NCBI GenBank assembly: GCA_009668925.1
Contig: SBEK01000005.1
Span: 1 to 53,222 of the forward strand
DNA from: Deltaproteobacteria bacterium
GTDB taxonomy: Bacteria > Desulfobacterota > Syntrophia > Syntrophales > Smithellaceae
Length of the DNA stretch: 53,222 nucleotides
Direction: 5' to 3'
In this document: positions 26,052-34,983 of the stretch, piece after piece
Layout: the number at the start of each line of letters is the position of its first letter
Numbering within the stretch: the stretch's first letter is position 1
Translations under genes and position numbers: made by a program
The notes under the pieces: model-generated
Databases searched by the model: none
What the model was told of the DNA's origin: nothing
The model's input: the letters and a program-made list of their open reading frames with translations, nothing else

Positions 26052-27002
26052 ATGGGCGAAGGGTTAGGTGATTACACAAAAAACGTCGTTGATTTGAGAC
26101 GCCACATGTGGATGGAAGGCATCGAAGTGGAACTGCGCCGGCTGATCTGGCAGATTGCCGTGGTCGGCAAGTATATTTCCGCCAAGATTCATGAGTCCAA
26201 CCGCAAGCTGGCCGGATTTAAGAATGTTTACGGCGAAGAACAACTGGCGCTGGATCGTGTATCCGACGATATCCTGAAGAATAAATTACAGAACTCCGGA
26301 TTTGTGAGCCACTATGCATCCGAAGAGCTCGAAGATATCGTGGCCATCGGCAATGGACGGGAGCAATACATCGTGACGGCTGATCCGCTGGACGGCTCGT
26401 CGCTTGTGGATACGAACCTGGCCATCGGCACCATCATCGGCATCCACCGGAAATCTATTTTTGACAGCGGCAGAAATTCGATGGCGGCGGCCCTTTATAT
26501 TACCTACGGCCCGCTGATCACGATGATCTATTCGGCGGGGAAGGGCGCTCATGAGTTTGTGCTCGACCGGGAAGGAGAATACGTTCTGTCCGAAGAAAAC
26601 ATCAGGCTCAAGGAGAAGGGTTCCATTTTTTCGCCCGGTGGTCTGCGCAAAGATTGGACGGGAGCCCATTTGAAGTTTATTGAAAAACTCGAACAGGACG
26701 GTTACAAGCTGCGCTACAGCGGCGGTTTTGTCCCCGACATCAACCAGGTGATCATCAAACGGGGCGGTTTGTTTACCTATCCCGCGCTCAGGAAATCGCC
26801 TCAGGGCAAACTGCGCCTGTTGTTCGAGCTGCAGCCGATGGCTTTTATTGTGGAACAGGCCGGCGGCAAGGCCACGGACGGGAAAGAAGATATTCTTTCC
26901 GTGCAGGTGACATCGGTTAATCAACGTTCGCCGATCTATATCGGCTCAGCGACGGAAGTGACGATGGCGGGACAATTCCTGTCGCAATCATTACAGGACT
27001 AA
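26052..27002 (+). CDS. fbp: Class I fructose-1,6-bisphosphatase
   Basis: The product is 316 residues from the ATG at 26052 (AAGGGG upstream). The metal-binding signature DPLDGSSLVDTN, the upstream EEL metal ligand (ASEELEDI), the substrate-binding YSGGFVPDINQ and QPMAFIVEQAGGKATDG identify class I FBPase. It hydrolyses fructose 1,6-bisphosphate to fructose 6-phosphate in gluconeogenesis. The aldolase gene follows after ten bases, so the two form a gluconeogenic operon, as expected in an organism living on fatty or aromatic acids. Confidence 0.95.
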   Translation: MGEGLGDYTKNVVDLRRHMWMEGIEVELRRLIWQIAVVGKYISAKIHESNRKLAGFKNVYGEEQLALDRVSDDILKNKLQNSGFVSHYASEELEDIVAIGNGREQYIVTADPLDGSSLVDTNLAIGTIIGIHRKSIFDSGRNSMAAALYITYGPLITMIYSAGKGAHEFVLDREGEYVLSEENIRLKEKGSIFSPGGLRKDWTGAHLKFIEKLEQDGYKLRYSGGFVPDINQVIIKRGGLFTYPALRKSPQGKLRLLFELQPMAFIVEQAGGKATDGKEDILSVQVTSVNQRSPIYIGSATEVTMAGQFLSQSLQD

Positions 27003-27012
27003 AGGAGCAGCC

Positions 27013-28407
27013 ATGATTTACGAAAACAAGGATCAATTGAAAAAAGGATGCGAAAACATACTGGCCGTTGACGGCGGTGATGTCCGCGTCTTGGATGAAG
27101 GCCGGTTTCAGACGAAATTGATTGACGACTTGATTTATACCGTCGTCTTCAGTCCGGATCAGGGGACGAAGGATGCGGCGGCTTATCTGATTCGTCGGGG
27201 AGCGGCGGCGCTGGGGATTATGTCCGCGTCGATTCAACTCCTCTATGAGGCGATGGGCCGCAAGGAAGTCGGCGGTTTCACCGTTCCGGCGATCAATCTC
27301 CGCGGCATCGCCTATGACGCCGCCCAGGCCGTTTTCCGCGCCGCGCTTGCAGGGAATGTGGGACCGGTCCTCTTTGAAATCGCCCGTTCGGAAATCGACT
27401 ATACGAAGCAGCGGCCCGAAGAGTATACCTGCGCCATTACAGCGGCGGCGGTCAAAGCCGGCTGGCGCGGTCCGGTCTTTCTGCAGGGCGATCACTTTCA
27501 GATGAACGCCAAGAAGTTTGCCGCGGATGCGGACAAGGAAACCCAGACGGTCAAAAATCTGATCTGGGAAGCCATCGAAGGGGGATTTTACAACATCGAC
27601 ATCGACACCTCCACGCTGGTCGATCTATCCCAGCCGACGGTCAAAGACCAGCAAAGAACGAATTTTTCGCTGGCGGCGGAGCTCACCACCATGATCCGCG
27701 ATCTGGAGCCGGAAGGCATCACGATCTCCGTCGGCGGAGAGATCGGTGAGGTCGGCGGCAAAAACAGCACGGTGGAGGAATTGCAGGTCTTCATGAACGG
27801 CTATCTGGAAGAGCTTAAAAAGCGCGGCGATGCTTTCAAAGGCATCAGCAAGATCAGCGTGCAGACCGGGACGACGCACGGCGGCATACCGCTCGCCGAC
27901 GGCACGGTCGCTAAAGTCAAAATTGATTTTGACGTTTTGGAGAAATTATCCGAAACCTCGCGAACCGAGTACGGTCTGTCCGGCGCCGTCCAGCACGGGG
28001 CATCTACGCTGCCGGATGAAGCGTTTGACCGTTTTCCCGCCACCGGTACCGCCGAGATTCACCTGGCGACCGGCTTTCAGAATATCATCTACGACAGCAA
28101 AAAATTCCCGGCCGAGCTTCGGGCAAAAATTTATGATTATCTGAAGTCCGATCTGAAAGGCGAATGGAAGGAAAAAGATACGGAAGAGCAGTTCATTTAT
28201 AAGACCCGCAAGAAGGGTTTCGGCCCGTTCAAGCTCGAATTGTGGCATCTGCCGGCGGATATCCGTGCAGGCATCTGCGCGGAACTGGAGCGTCAGTTTG
28301 CCTTCCTGTTCGATAAACTCAAAGTCAACGGAACAAGGACCGTCCTGGATAAATATATTCATCTGGTTGACGTCTCTCTGAAAATGCCGGCGGCCCTGAA
28401 AGGCTGA
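27013..28407 (+). CDS. Class II fructose-bisphosphate aldolase, long form
   Basis: The 464-residue protein carries class II aldolase marks: catalytic and zinc-binding region LQGDHFQ, NIDIDTSTLVDLS, the glycine loop VGGEIGEVGGKNSTVEE, and QHGASTLPDEAF. It is about 100 residues longer than the E. coli enzyme, with extra sequence at both ends, like the long forms found in deltaproteobacteria. It would condense dihydroxyacetone phosphate with glyceraldehyde 3-phosphate, supplying the adjoining fbp product. AAAGGAG lies seven bases before the ATG. Confidence 0.88.
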   Translation: MIYENKDQLKKGCENILAVDGGDVRVLDEGRFQTKLIDDLIYTVVFSPDQGTKDAAAYLIRRGAAALGIMSASIQLLYEAMGRKEVGGFTVPAINLRGIAYDAAQAVFRAALAGNVGPVLFEIARSEIDYTKQRPEEYTCAITAAAVKAGWRGPVFLQGDHFQMNAKKFAADADKETQTVKNLIWEAIEGGFYNIDIDTSTLVDLSQPTVKDQQRTNFSLAAELTTMIRDLEPEGITISVGGEIGEVGGKNSTVEELQVFMNGYLEELKKRGDAFKGISKISVQTGTTHGGIPLADGTVAKVKIDFDVLEKLSETSRTEYGLSGAVQHGASTLPDEAFDRFPATGTAEIHLATGFQNIIYDSKKFPAELRAKIYDYLKSDLKGEWKEKDTEEQFIYKTRKKGFGPFKLELWHLPADIRAGICAELERQFAFLFDKLKVNGTRTVLDKYIHLVDVSLKMPAALKG

Positions 28408-28453
28408 TCAAGAATCCATCGCCGGAAGACGGTTCAAAAGCGGGCAAATCAAT

Positions 28454-29491
28454 ATGAAGGCGGCTGTACTGGATCACATAACGAGCATTCGTGAAAATCC
28501 GCAGCCGCTTTCTTTTGTGGATCTGCCTATCCCGGTTCCCGGAGAAAAACAAATTCTGGTGCGCATCGCCGCCTGCGGCGTCTGCCACACGGAACTCGAT
28601 GAAATCGAAGGCCGGACGCCGCCCGCCTCCTTCCCTTTTATTTTAGGGCATCAGATCGTCGGCGTGGTCGAAGCGTGCGGCAGCATGGCCGGGAGGTTTT
28701 CCGAGGGCCAGAGAGTCGGTATCGGCTGGATCGGCCAGACCTGCGGAAAATGCCGGTACTGTCTGGGCGGAGAGGAGAACCTGTGCCCGGACTTCCAGGC
28801 GACCGGGCGGGACATCCCCGGCGGTTACGCCGAGTATGTTGCCGTGCCGGAGGATTTCGTCTTCTTCATTCCGGCCGCGTTTTCCGACAGCCAAGCCGCG
28901 CCGCTTTTATGTGCGGGTGCCATCGGCTACCGCTCGCTGCGCCTGGCCAATCTTCGTAACGGCGAGCCGTTGGGTCTCACGGGCTTCGGCGCGTCGGCCC
29001 ATCTCGTTTTGCAGCTATCGCGCCACCTTTACCCGGATTCCGCGGTCTTTGTTTTTGCCCGCTCCGAGCGCGAGCGCCAGTTTGCGCTGTCTCTCGGCGC
29101 AGCTTGGGCGGGGGAAACCGTTGACCCGAGTCCGCAAAAACTCGCGGCGATCATCGACACGACGCCCGCCTGGAAACCCGTTGTGAAAGCTCTGGAGAAT
29201 CTTGAGCCGGGAGGGCGGCTGGTGGTGAACGCCATCCGCAAAGAGGCAATGGATAAAGATCAACTATTGAACATCGACTACCCGCTGCATCTGTGGCAGG
29301 AAAAAGAAGTCAAAAGCGTGGCGAACGTCGCCCGTCGCGACATTGCTGAATTTCTGGAGCTTGCCGCAAACATTCCCATCCCGCCGGATGTCGAGGAATA
29401 TCCGTTTGCCGACGCCAACCGGGCGCTTGCCGACCTGAAGGCAGGCAGAATCCGCGGTGCGAAAGTTCTGATCATGAAGGGCGCCGGCTGA
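28454..29491 (+). CDS. Zinc-dependent alcohol dehydrogenase family protein
   Basis: The 345-residue medium-chain dehydrogenase has the catalytic zinc site (CGVCHTELDEIEG with ILGHQIVG), the structural zinc loop (CGKCRYCLGGEENLC) and a C-terminal Rossmann domain (LTGFGASAHLVLQL; the usual GxGxxG is GFGASA). It belongs to the branch annotated as zinc-binding alcohol dehydrogenases. Substrate and NAD/NADP preference cannot be decided. It follows the aldolase gene after 46 bases with only a weak ribosome site. Confidence 0.87.
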   Translation: MKAAVLDHITSIRENPQPLSFVDLPIPVPGEKQILVRIAACGVCHTELDEIEGRTPPASFPFILGHQIVGVVEACGSMAGRFSEGQRVGIGWIGQTCGKCRYCLGGEENLCPDFQATGRDIPGGYAEYVAVPEDFVFFIPAAFSDSQAAPLLCAGAIGYRSLRLANLRNGEPLGLTGFGASAHLVLQLSRHLYPDSAVFVFARSERERQFALSLGAAWAGETVDPSPQKLAAIIDTTPAWKPVVKALENLEPGGRLVVNAIRKEAMDKDQLLNIDYPLHLWQEKEVKSVANVARRDIAEFLELAANIPIPPDVEEYPFADANRALADLKAGRIRGAKVLIMKGAG

Positions 29492-29529
29492 ACCTCGAAG
29501 CCTCTTCGCAGAGTATGTCCGGCCGCGAT

Positions 29530-30375
29530 TCATTCTGCGGCCTGCCAGCTGGCCACGGCCTCCCATGATTTCCCGGACGGAGCGGCCTCATCGGGACGCC
29601 AGCTGCCGGCGATTCCCAGTTCTTTGACTGTCAAATCGAAGTGGCACAGGGCAATGCCCATATCAATCTCCTGCAGGGAGACATCCCGCAGATGACGGTA
29701 ACCGATCGCGCGCGACAGACAGAATGAGAAGGTCCTTCGGTCTTTATCGTAGACGATTCGCCAGGGCTGTTTGTTGGATGCCGAAGGCGCGAGGCGGACA
29801 TTTTCCAGCGCTTCTCGGTAAACCCCGGCATCCTCGGGAGAGAGAGGCGATGCGGCGTCGCCCTGGAAAAAAAGTTCGTCCCAGGGCAGACGATGATCGG
29901 AACCGGCAAAGCCGCGCATGATCCGTTCCGTCAGGCTTCTGCGGGACGCGGCATAACCGATGGGGCTCACGGTGGGCAGAAGTTCGTTTCGCCGCATTCC
30001 GGCGGCGCGGCCAAAGGCGCTGATCGCAAACGTACCGCCCATCCAGCAGGTGTTTAAACCCAATTCGGTAGCCGAGAGGATCAATTTTTCCATGCAGTAT
30101 CCATAATCTTCGGGCGCCATCGGCGCGGGAGTGATCATTCCGGCGACATAAAGACGTGCGTTCTTGATGACACCGTAAGTTCCCAGCGTTTTCCATTCTT
30201 TGGCCGCCAGCGCGTCCATCGCCAGGAGCACGAAGCGGGGTTTGTTCCCGAAGGGACCGGTTTGCGGAGCGCTGACCGCTTCCTGCAACGTCTTCAGAAC
30301 CGGCAAAGCGACCGGATCGTCGGAATACGACCGGCAGGAAAAGCGCTTACGGATGGTCTCCGATATCGGTGCCAT
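29530..30375 (-). CDS. Nitroreductase-family protein
   Basis: The 281-residue protein resembles the longer nitroreductase-fold family (TM nitroreductase type) rather than the short NfsB type. Visible are the FMN-contact N terminus (IRKRFSCRSYSDDPV), the mid segment MEKLILSATELGLNTCWMGG and the late APSASNKQPWRIV, two FMN-site signatures. It probably reduces an organic substrate using FMN. AGGGAGG stands before its ATG. Its end converges with the alcohol dehydrogenase gene; GGCCGC/GCGGCC (29521-29542) forms a small hairpin over its stop codon. Confidence 0.8.
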   Translation of the reverse strand: MAPISETIRKRFSCRSYSDDPVALPVLKTLQEAVSAPQTGPFGNKPRFVLLAMDALAAKEWKTLGTYGVIKNARLYVAGMITPAPMAPEDYGYCMEKLILSATELGLNTCWMGGTFAISAFGRAAGMRRNELLPTVSPIGYAASRRSLTERIMRGFAGSDHRLPWDELFFQGDAASPLSPEDAGVYREALENVRLAPSASNKQPWRIVYDKDRRTFSFCLSRAIGYRHLRDVSLQEIDMGIALCHFDLTVKELGIAGSWRPDEAAPSGKSWEAVASWQAAE

Positions 30376-30474
30376 GAAACCTCCCTAAAAATATGATTGG
30401 CAAAACGCCGCGGCTATCCTATACTAATCGCATAAAATTTCATACCAAATCATGGGAACGGGTGAGGGCTGAAG

Positions 30475-32040
30475 ATGAAATTGACCACTGTGGAACAAAT
30501 GCGGGGAATGGATCAATATGCCGCCCTATCGCTGGGGATTGCCGAAGAGCTCCTGATGGAAAACGCGGCGCTGGCTTCGGTCGGGCTCATAGAGAAGGAG
30601 TTCGGAATTCCAGGCAGGAAATTTGTGATTTTTTGCGGCGCCGGAAACAACGGAGGCGATGGACTGGCCGTAGCGCGGCTCATCCTCTCGAGGGGCGGCG
30701 GCGTCAAAGTATTTCTTGCGGCTTCGCCTAAAAAATACAGTGGCGCGGCCAAGACCAACTATGACATTTTGTGCAACCTGGAGGCGGACATTCAGCTGCT
30801 CGCCCGGGTCGATGAAGCCAGAGCCGATACGCTGCATTGTGATGCCGTCGTTGATGCCATCTTCGGGACGGGACTGGATCGGGAAGTGCGAGGGCTTGCC
30901 GGCGACGTGATTCACCTGATCAACGAATGCCGGCGGCCGGTGTTGAGTCTGGACATTCCATCGGGCATTTCCGGCGATACGGGGCAGGTGATGGGCGCCG
31001 CGGTGAGAGCGGCCTTTACCGTCACGTTCGGTTTGCCGAAAATCGGCAATCTTCTTTATCCCGGCTATGAGCATTGCGGGACTCTGGCCGTGACGCACAT
31101 TTCATTTCCGCCGGCGCTGTACAACCGTGATGAGCTGACGATTGAAACCAATGAGCGGGTTTTGTTGCCTCCGCGGCTCGCGGAAGCATACAAGGGTGCG
31201 GTGGGGGATGTTTTGTTCATTTCCGGCGGCGCCAATTATTTCGGTGCGCCTTATTTTTCCGCGATGGCTTTTCTGAAAGCGGGCGGGGGCTATGCGAGGC
31301 TCGCGGCTCCCGCGTCGATTATCCCTTTTGTCGCGCAGTCCGGCCGGGAAATTGTTTTTCTGCCTCAGCGGGAGACGGCTTCATTCAGCCTTTCACTTAA
31401 GGCCAAACCGGAATTGCTGGCCCTTGCGGAAAAAGCCGATATGGTGGTCATCGGCCCCGGTCTGTCCCTGCAGGATGAAACGACGAAACTGGTCCGGGAA
31501 TTGGCCCCCGCCATTTCCCGGCCGCTGCTGATCGACGGCGACGGCTTGACGGCCATTGCCGAGCGGCCGGAAATATTGCTCAAAAGAAAAGCGGCGACGA
31601 TTCTGACGCCTCACGCCGGAGAAATGGCGCGCCTGACGCGCAAGACCGTCGCCTGCGTGAATGCCGATAAAATAGGCGTCTTGCGGGATACAGCCAAAAA
31701 GTTGAATGCATCGGTTGTCCTGAAGGGCGCCCATTCCCTGGTGGGCCTGGCGGACGGCCGGGTGTATGTCAACTTGAGCGGCAACCCGGGAATGGCGACG
31801 GCCGGCAGCGGCGACGTCCTCACCGGTTGCATTGCGGCGATGCACGGTCTCGGATTGAGTCCGGAGATGGCGACGCGCAAGGGTGTCTTCCTGCACGGCT
31901 ATGCAGGCGATCTCGCGGCTGCCCAAAAAGGCCAGGACGGCATTATTGCATCGGACATTCTGGAGCATTTGCCGCAGGCCTTGAAGGAAGATCGGGCGGG
32001 AACGATCGAAGGGAAATATTTTGCTCCGCCGATGGTGTAA
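30475..32040 (+). CDS. nnr: Bifunctional NAD(P)H-hydrate epimerase/dehydratase
   Basis: The 521-residue fusion repairs hydrated NADH and NADPH. The N-terminal YjeF_N epimerase part (about 1-215) has GAGNNGGDGLAVAR and LDIPSGISGDTG. The C-terminal carbohydrate-kinase-like dehydratase part (about 225-510) has VVIGPGLSL, LTPHAGEMARL and the nucleotide-binding GNPGMATAGSGDVLTG. Length and order are those of the standard bacterial fusion. It is divergent from the nitroreductase gene. Confidence 0.95.
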   Translation: MKLTTVEQMRGMDQYAALSLGIAEELLMENAALASVGLIEKEFGIPGRKFVIFCGAGNNGGDGLAVARLILSRGGGVKVFLAASPKKYSGAAKTNYDILCNLEADIQLLARVDEARADTLHCDAVVDAIFGTGLDREVRGLAGDVIHLINECRRPVLSLDIPSGISGDTGQVMGAAVRAAFTVTFGLPKIGNLLYPGYEHCGTLAVTHISFPPALYNRDELTIETNERVLLPPRLAEAYKGAVGDVLFISGGANYFGAPYFSAMAFLKAGGGYARLAAPASIIPFVAQSGREIVFLPQRETASFSLSLKAKPELLALAEKADMVVIGPGLSLQDETTKLVRELAPAISRPLLIDGDGLTAIAERPEILLKRKAATILTPHAGEMARLTRKTVACVNADKIGVLRDTAKKLNASVVLKGAHSLVGLADGRVYVNLSGNPGMATAGSGDVLTGCIAAMHGLGLSPEMATRKGVFLHGYAGDLAAAQKGQDGIIASDILEHLPQALKEDRAGTIEGKYFAPPMV

Positions 32041-32164
32041 CGCTCCGGGAGCCGATTGCCCAAGCGATGAGGCAAACCACCGAGCATTGACACGGCATTG
32101 AAAATGAGACCCGATCTCCGGGGCGTTTCCCCGGAGGCCGGTATCTCGCAGGAAGGAATAAGAT

Positions 32165-32731
32165 ATGAAAGTTTTGGCATTTAACGGCAGTCCGAGAAAA
32201 GACGGCAATACGGGAATGCTCATCAATCATGTGTTTTCCGAGCTCGAAGAAGAAGGAGTGAAAACGGAAGCGGTTCAACTGTCCCGAAAGAATATTCACG
32301 GGTGCATTGCCTGTTACAAATGTTTTGAAAACCGCGACGGCCGCTGTTTCGTCGCAGACGATTCCGCCAATGACTTTATTGAAAAGATGACGGGCGCAAA
32401 CGGGATTATCCTGGCCTCGCCCGTCTACTTTGCCGATGTGACGGCCGAGATGAAGGCGCTGATCGACCGGGCCGGTTTCGTCTCGATGGCCAACGGCGGG
32501 CTTTACAAAAATAAGATCGGCGCTTCCGTCGTTGCGCTGAGAAGGACGGGCGGCATCCACACGATTGATTCGCTGAATCATTTTTTCCTCGCCGGCCAGA
32601 TGATCATCGTCGGCCGGGCCATCGGAATCGGCCGGAATGTCGGCGATGTACAAAACGATGAAGAAGGCGTTCAGATGGCGAAGACTCTCGGCCGGCGGAT
32701 GGCCTGGCTTCTTAAAAAAGTTTCATCCTGA
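32165..32731 (+). CDS. NAD(P)H-dependent FMN reductase / flavodoxin-like protein
   Basis: The 188-residue flavodoxin-fold protein has the FMN phosphate loop FNGSPRKDGNTGML and the later segment LASPVYFADVTAEMKALIDRAG. The pattern CIACYKCFENRDGRC resembles the compact cysteine motif of iron-sulfur flavoproteins from anaerobes, although the number and spacing of cysteines allow only a tentative cluster call. AGGAAGGAA precedes the ATG. Likely role: electron transfer or FMN-dependent reduction. Confidence 0.82.
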   Translation: MKVLAFNGSPRKDGNTGMLINHVFSELEEEGVKTEAVQLSRKNIHGCIACYKCFENRDGRCFVADDSANDFIEKMTGANGIILASPVYFADVTAEMKALIDRAGFVSMANGGLYKNKIGASVVALRRTGGIHTIDSLNHFFLAGQMIIVGRAIGIGRNVGDVQNDEEGVQMAKTLGRRMAWLLKKVSS

Positions 32732-32762
32732 AACCGTCTTTCATTCAAGGAGTGCAGAAACG

Positions 32763-33761
32763 ATGAAGAATGATCGTCAACCGGAAGCGATCCTTAAGCT
32801 CGCCAGACAATTCATGGAAAGCCGGATCCTTCTCACCGCGGCCGAGCTGAATCTCTTTTCGCTTCTGGACCGTGCCCCCGCAACCGCCCGGGATCTGGCC
32901 GACAGGCTCCATGCCGATCTGCGGGGGCTGACCATCCTGCTCGACGCGCTCGCGGCGATGGATCTGATCGTCAAGCGGGAAGACGGCGCTTATCAGTCTT
33001 CTCCGGAAGCCGCCGCTTTTTTAAGCGATGAGAGCCCGCGTTCGGTTCAGCCCATGGTGCTTCACGCGGTGCACCTTTGGGAAAACTGGTCGGAACTTAC
33101 CGGCAAAGTCAGGCCGGTGCAATCATCCGCAGAGGAGTCGCAAGGAGCGAAAAAAGACGATGGACTTGAAGCCTTCATCGGCGCGATGCATGTGATCGGA
33201 GCGCCGCTGGCGCAAAGAATTGTGGCCGCGATTGAGCCCGGCCCGGCTGAAAACCTGATCGACGTGGGCGGCGCCTCCGGGACTTATACCCTTGCGTTTC
33301 TCAGAGCTGCTCCGAAAATGACGGCAACGCTTTTCGACAGGCCGGCGGTCATTTCTCTTGCCCGCGAGCGATTGGCCGAAGCGGGGATGCAGAGCCGCGT
33401 CCGTCTTGTGCCCGGAGATTTTTATAAAGACGAGTTGCCCGGCGGACACGATCTGGCGATGCTCTCCGCCATCATTCACCAGAACAGCCCCGCTCAAAAC
33501 GTGGAACTGTTCCGAAAGGTTTACCGCGCGCTGGTTTCCGGCGGACGGTTGATCATCCGCGACCATGTCATGGAGCCCGGCCGTGCCCGGCCGAAAGCAG
33601 GGGCCATTTTTGCCGTCAATATGCTGGTGAATACGAAAGGAGGTTCCACCTACACTTTCGATGAGATCGAAAAGGGCCTCGAAGAGGCCGGCTTTATCAA
33701 GGTGAGAATGCTGCGCAGCGGCGAACAAATGGACGCGCTGGTCGAAGCCTTCAAACCATGA
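32763..33761 (+). CDS. O-methyltransferase-like SAM-dependent methyltransferase
   Basis: The product is 332 residues from the ATG at 32763 (AAGGAG upstream). It has an N-terminal winged-helix dimerisation domain (LTAAELNLFSLLDRAPATARDLADRL) and a Rossmann SAM site (LIDVGGASGTYTLAFL), then GDFYKDELPGGHDLAMLSAIIHQ and ALVSGGRLIIRDHVM, as in the hydroxyindole/plant-type O-methyltransferase family (Methyltransf_2). Such proteins in anaerobes methylate varied small molecules; the substrate is unknown. It is 32 bases after the flavodoxin-like gene, probably co-transcribed. Confidence 0.85.
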   Translation: MKNDRQPEAILKLARQFMESRILLTAAELNLFSLLDRAPATARDLADRLHADLRGLTILLDALAAMDLIVKREDGAYQSSPEAAAFLSDESPRSVQPMVLHAVHLWENWSELTGKVRPVQSSAEESQGAKKDDGLEAFIGAMHVIGAPLAQRIVAAIEPGPAENLIDVGGASGTYTLAFLRAAPKMTATLFDRPAVISLARERLAEAGMQSRVRLVPGDFYKDELPGGHDLAMLSAIIHQNSPAQNVELFRKVYRALVSGGRLIIRDHVMEPGRARPKAGAIFAVNMLVNTKGGSTYTFDEIEKGLEEAGFIKVRMLRSGEQMDALVEAFKP

Positions 33762-33800
33762 TCCACAGCTCGGCCAACGGTGCCCGAGTGAAAAAAGCGG

Positions 33801-33862
33801 CGATCAAACCACCCCGCAGCAAGCTACGGAGAATTAACGCTCGTCTTGCAAAGCGGGATCAG
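33801..33862 (+). repeat. Copy 1 of a dispersed palindromic repeat
   Basis: The stretch with ATCAAACCACCCCGCAGCAA and CGGAGAATTAACGCTCGTC, then AAGCGGGATCAG, has a longer relative at 45077-45180. Both lie between genes. Here the central part is shortened so that the CGCAGC half directly joins the CGGAGAATT half. Confidence 0.55.
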
Positions 33863-34833
33863 ATTTTTCGGGATAGAATATACTCGGCGACGGCGAACAG
33901 ATGTTCTTTTTCAGTTCCGGCCGGGAAAACCTTGAGCCCGTCTTTGGCCTCGGTTACGAATTTTTCCGCCCGGGCGAGGGAATAATCAATGCCTCCGGAC
34001 GCCCGGACCAGGTCAAAAATATTCCGGACGGCATCGGGCGTCAGCGCTTTCTTCTCGATGGCTCCCTTGATCATGGTGCGATCGGACTGGCTGCCTGCCG
34101 CAAGGGTGTAAATGAGCGGCAGCGTCATTTTGCCTTCTTCGAGATCTTTGCCGATGGACTTTCCGAAATCTTCTTCCCGGGCCATGTAATCGAGCGTATC
34201 GTCCGTGATCTGAAACGCCATGCCGATTTTATAACCGTATTGTTCCAGGGCTTCGGTCTGTGGAGGTTCGGCATCGCCCAGGACCGCGCCGCTTTCGCAC
34301 GCCGCGGAGATGAGTACGGCGGTCTTCTTTTCAACGATGCTCAGATACTCGGCTTCGGACAGAGACGTATCTCCGCACTTCATGAGTTGAAAGACCTCGC
34401 CCTCCGACATGATGTTGGTCATCTTCGACATGAGTTGAACGATCCTGATGTCGCCGATTTCGGACAAAAGCTTGAAGGCTTTGGAATACAGAAAATCGCC
34501 GACCAGAACGCTTGCGGCATTGCCCCAGACGTTGTTGGCCGAGGTTTTGCCGCGGCGGATGACCGCTTCGTCGATGACGTCGTCATGCAGAAGGCTTGCG
34601 GTGTGAATGAATTCGATGGCGCCCGCGAGGGGGAAACGCGACTCGCCTGAGTAACCGCACAGGCGCGACGAGATCAGGTGCAAGAGAGGGCGGAAACGCT
34701 TGCCGCCGCTGTCGATCAGGTGATGGGCGACTTCGGGGATGAGTTTGACGTCGGAGGTGATATAGCGGTCCAGGTGAACTTCGACCTGCTTCATTTCGCT
34801 GCGATAGGCTGAGAAAACATCGGCAATCTGCAT
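33859..34833 (-). CDS. Polyprenyl diphosphate synthase (octaprenyl type)
   Basis: The 324-residue trans-isoprenyl synthase has the first Asp-rich motif in LLHDDVIDEA and the second in ITDDTLDYM, and GGKRFRPLLHL early on. The length matches IspB/heptaprenyl-type enzymes making the side chain of menaquinone or ubiquinone; chain length cannot be read safely from sequence. It lies downstream of rimO on the same strand after a 150-base gap. Confidence 0.9.
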   Translation of the reverse strand: MQIADVFSAYRSEMKQVEVHLDRYITSDVKLIPEVAHHLIDSGGKRFRPLLHLISSRLCGYSGESRFPLAGAIEFIHTASLLHDDVIDEAVIRRGKTSANNVWGNAASVLVGDFLYSKAFKLLSEIGDIRIVQLMSKMTNIMSEGEVFQLMKCGDTSLSEAEYLSIVEKKTAVLISAACESGAVLGDAEPPQTEALEQYGYKIGMAFQITDDTLDYMAREEDFGKSIGKDLEEGKMTLPLIYTLAAGSQSDRTMIKGAIEKKALTPDAVRNIFDLVRASGGIDYSLARAEKFVTEAKDGLKVFPAGTEKEHLFAVAEYILSRKI

Positions 34834-34931
34834 CAGTTGATCATATCCTGCTTAAGATTGTGATGCACTATAATGAGTTGTCGCCGTCTTGTCAAACGGA
34901 TTTGCCGATGGGCGGTTACAGCGACGCCGAT

Positions 34932-34958
34932 GCCCCGCGGGGTGAGGTATCCCGGGGC
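34932..34958. other. GC-rich inverted repeat between rimO and the polyprenyl synthase
   Basis: GCCCCG (34932-34937) pairs with CGGGGC (34953-34958), with further internal CCCCGCGGGG symmetry. It lies just downstream of rimO on the minus strand without a T run. It may weaken read-through into the synthase gene. Confidence 0.35.
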
Positions 34959-34983
34959 GGGCTTTCCCCCGCTGCTTCCTTTT

